Assembly (NCBI GenBank): GCA_000499405.2
Contig: HG738140.1
Span: forward strand, 13,109,560-13,173,559
DNA: 64,000 bases
Reading direction: 5' to 3'
From: Onchocerca volvulus
Lineage: Eukaryota > Nematoda > Chromadorea > Rhabditida > Onchocercidae
Under the pieces are notes generated by a model that saw nothing but the letters and a program-made list of their open reading frames with translations, was not told the origin of the DNA and made no database searches. How positions within the stretch are numbered: the first letter of the stretch is position 1; each line of letters begins with the position of its first letter. This document shows, one piece after another, positions 63,590 through 64,000 of this stretch. The position numbers and the translations under genes are program-made.

Positions 63590-63832
63590 TATCCATCATT
63601 TATTTCATCAGATCCTTCAGGTAAGTCAACCTGAATTTAATTTCTTTGAGTGTCGTTTTCATCAGAAATATTCAAATTTCTCAGCATTAGTTATATATTT
63701 TACGTTGACCGTATTGAAGATACAAGTTTCCTGAATGTCAGCAAATCTTGGCATCATTTTGTGAGCCCTAAATTGAATTTCATTGATACTTTGAAATGGA
63801 ATAGAAGAATGAAATACAACATCACGGAATAA
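63590..63832 (+). CDS. F-box-like protein, 3' part
   Basis: Exons 63590-63620 and 63666-63832 (TAA) join in phase across a 45-base intron with a GTAAGT donor and a TTTTCATCAG acceptor. The product, DPSEIFKFLSISYIFYVD then TSFLNVSKSWHHFVSP, resembles the F-box motif (EIL..I..YL...D....VSK.W..), whose proteins recruit substrates to SCF ubiquitin ligases. The N-terminal exon is not identified and the protein ends shortly after the motif (MKYNITE). Homology is suggested, not proven. Confidence 0.45.
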
Positions 63833-64000
63833 CTAATCAAAAATGACAATCACAAAAATCATTATAATAATTATTGAAATATCAAAAAAGGGAAGCTAAT
63901 AATGAAAAGTTGATTTGCTGAGAACGGAAGAAAAATTCTTCTTCAACTCGAGAAGTGGAATATTACAGAATTTGTTGAATATGACTAATAGTGCTCTCTT
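63833..64000. other. right edge of window
   Basis: Non-coding AT-rich sequence after the F-box-like stop codon; the window ends here. Confidence 0.4.

Overview
This is an AT-rich (roughly 70% or more A+T) eukaryotic window with many short-exon genes. The protein set and gene style point to a nematode, most probably a spirurid or filarial-type one. The genes include a TWK-type two-pore potassium channel, a nematode globin, a peroxidase with an ShKT domain, a C-terminal-motor kinesin and BBS1. Many start codons lie a few bases after a polypyrimidine-AG acceptor that has no matching upstream coding exon, as expected for spliced-leader trans-splicing. The species assignment is inference; no rRNA, tRNA or mitochondrial marker was seen.

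Left part (1-5.7 kb, + strand): a globin gene, followed by two unexplained coding exons that may be an alternative 3' end. Next (5.8-18.6 kb, - strand) is a tight tandem run of five housekeeping genes. In transcription order these are PUS3 (tRNA pseudouridine synthase), FNTA (prenyltransferase alpha subunit), RTRAF/C14orf166 (RNA ligase complex), AK6 (adenylate kinase/ribosome biogenesis) and MRPL53 (mitochondrial ribosome). All five were reconstructed exon by exon with consistent reading phase. Gaps are 0.5-0.85 kb and an acceptor precedes each ATG, so the run may be an operon or loosely co-transcribed. A small 68-residue gene of unknown function follows on the same strand (19.7-22.6 kb).

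Middle and right part (24.7-61.2 kb, + strand): a two-pore K+ channel lacking its N-terminal exon, a kinesin-14 (klp-3-like), bbs-1, and an ShKT/animal haem peroxidase. The peroxidase spans 13 kb and carries an antisense LTR retroelement remnant in a 6.5-kb intron. The last 3 kb holds several orphan coding-like exons and what looks like the end of an F-box protein gene.

No clearly new multi-gene system was found. The most unusual signals are three independent GC-AG introns and one peroxidase intron whose acceptor reads CG instead of AG. The channel has Pro in place of the first Thr of its first selectivity filter. The peroxidase keeps its catalytic His/Arg/His but lacks both carboxylates that bind haem covalently in mammalian homologues. 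Other notable items are a perfect 28-bp palindrome and several exons with no resolved parent gene.
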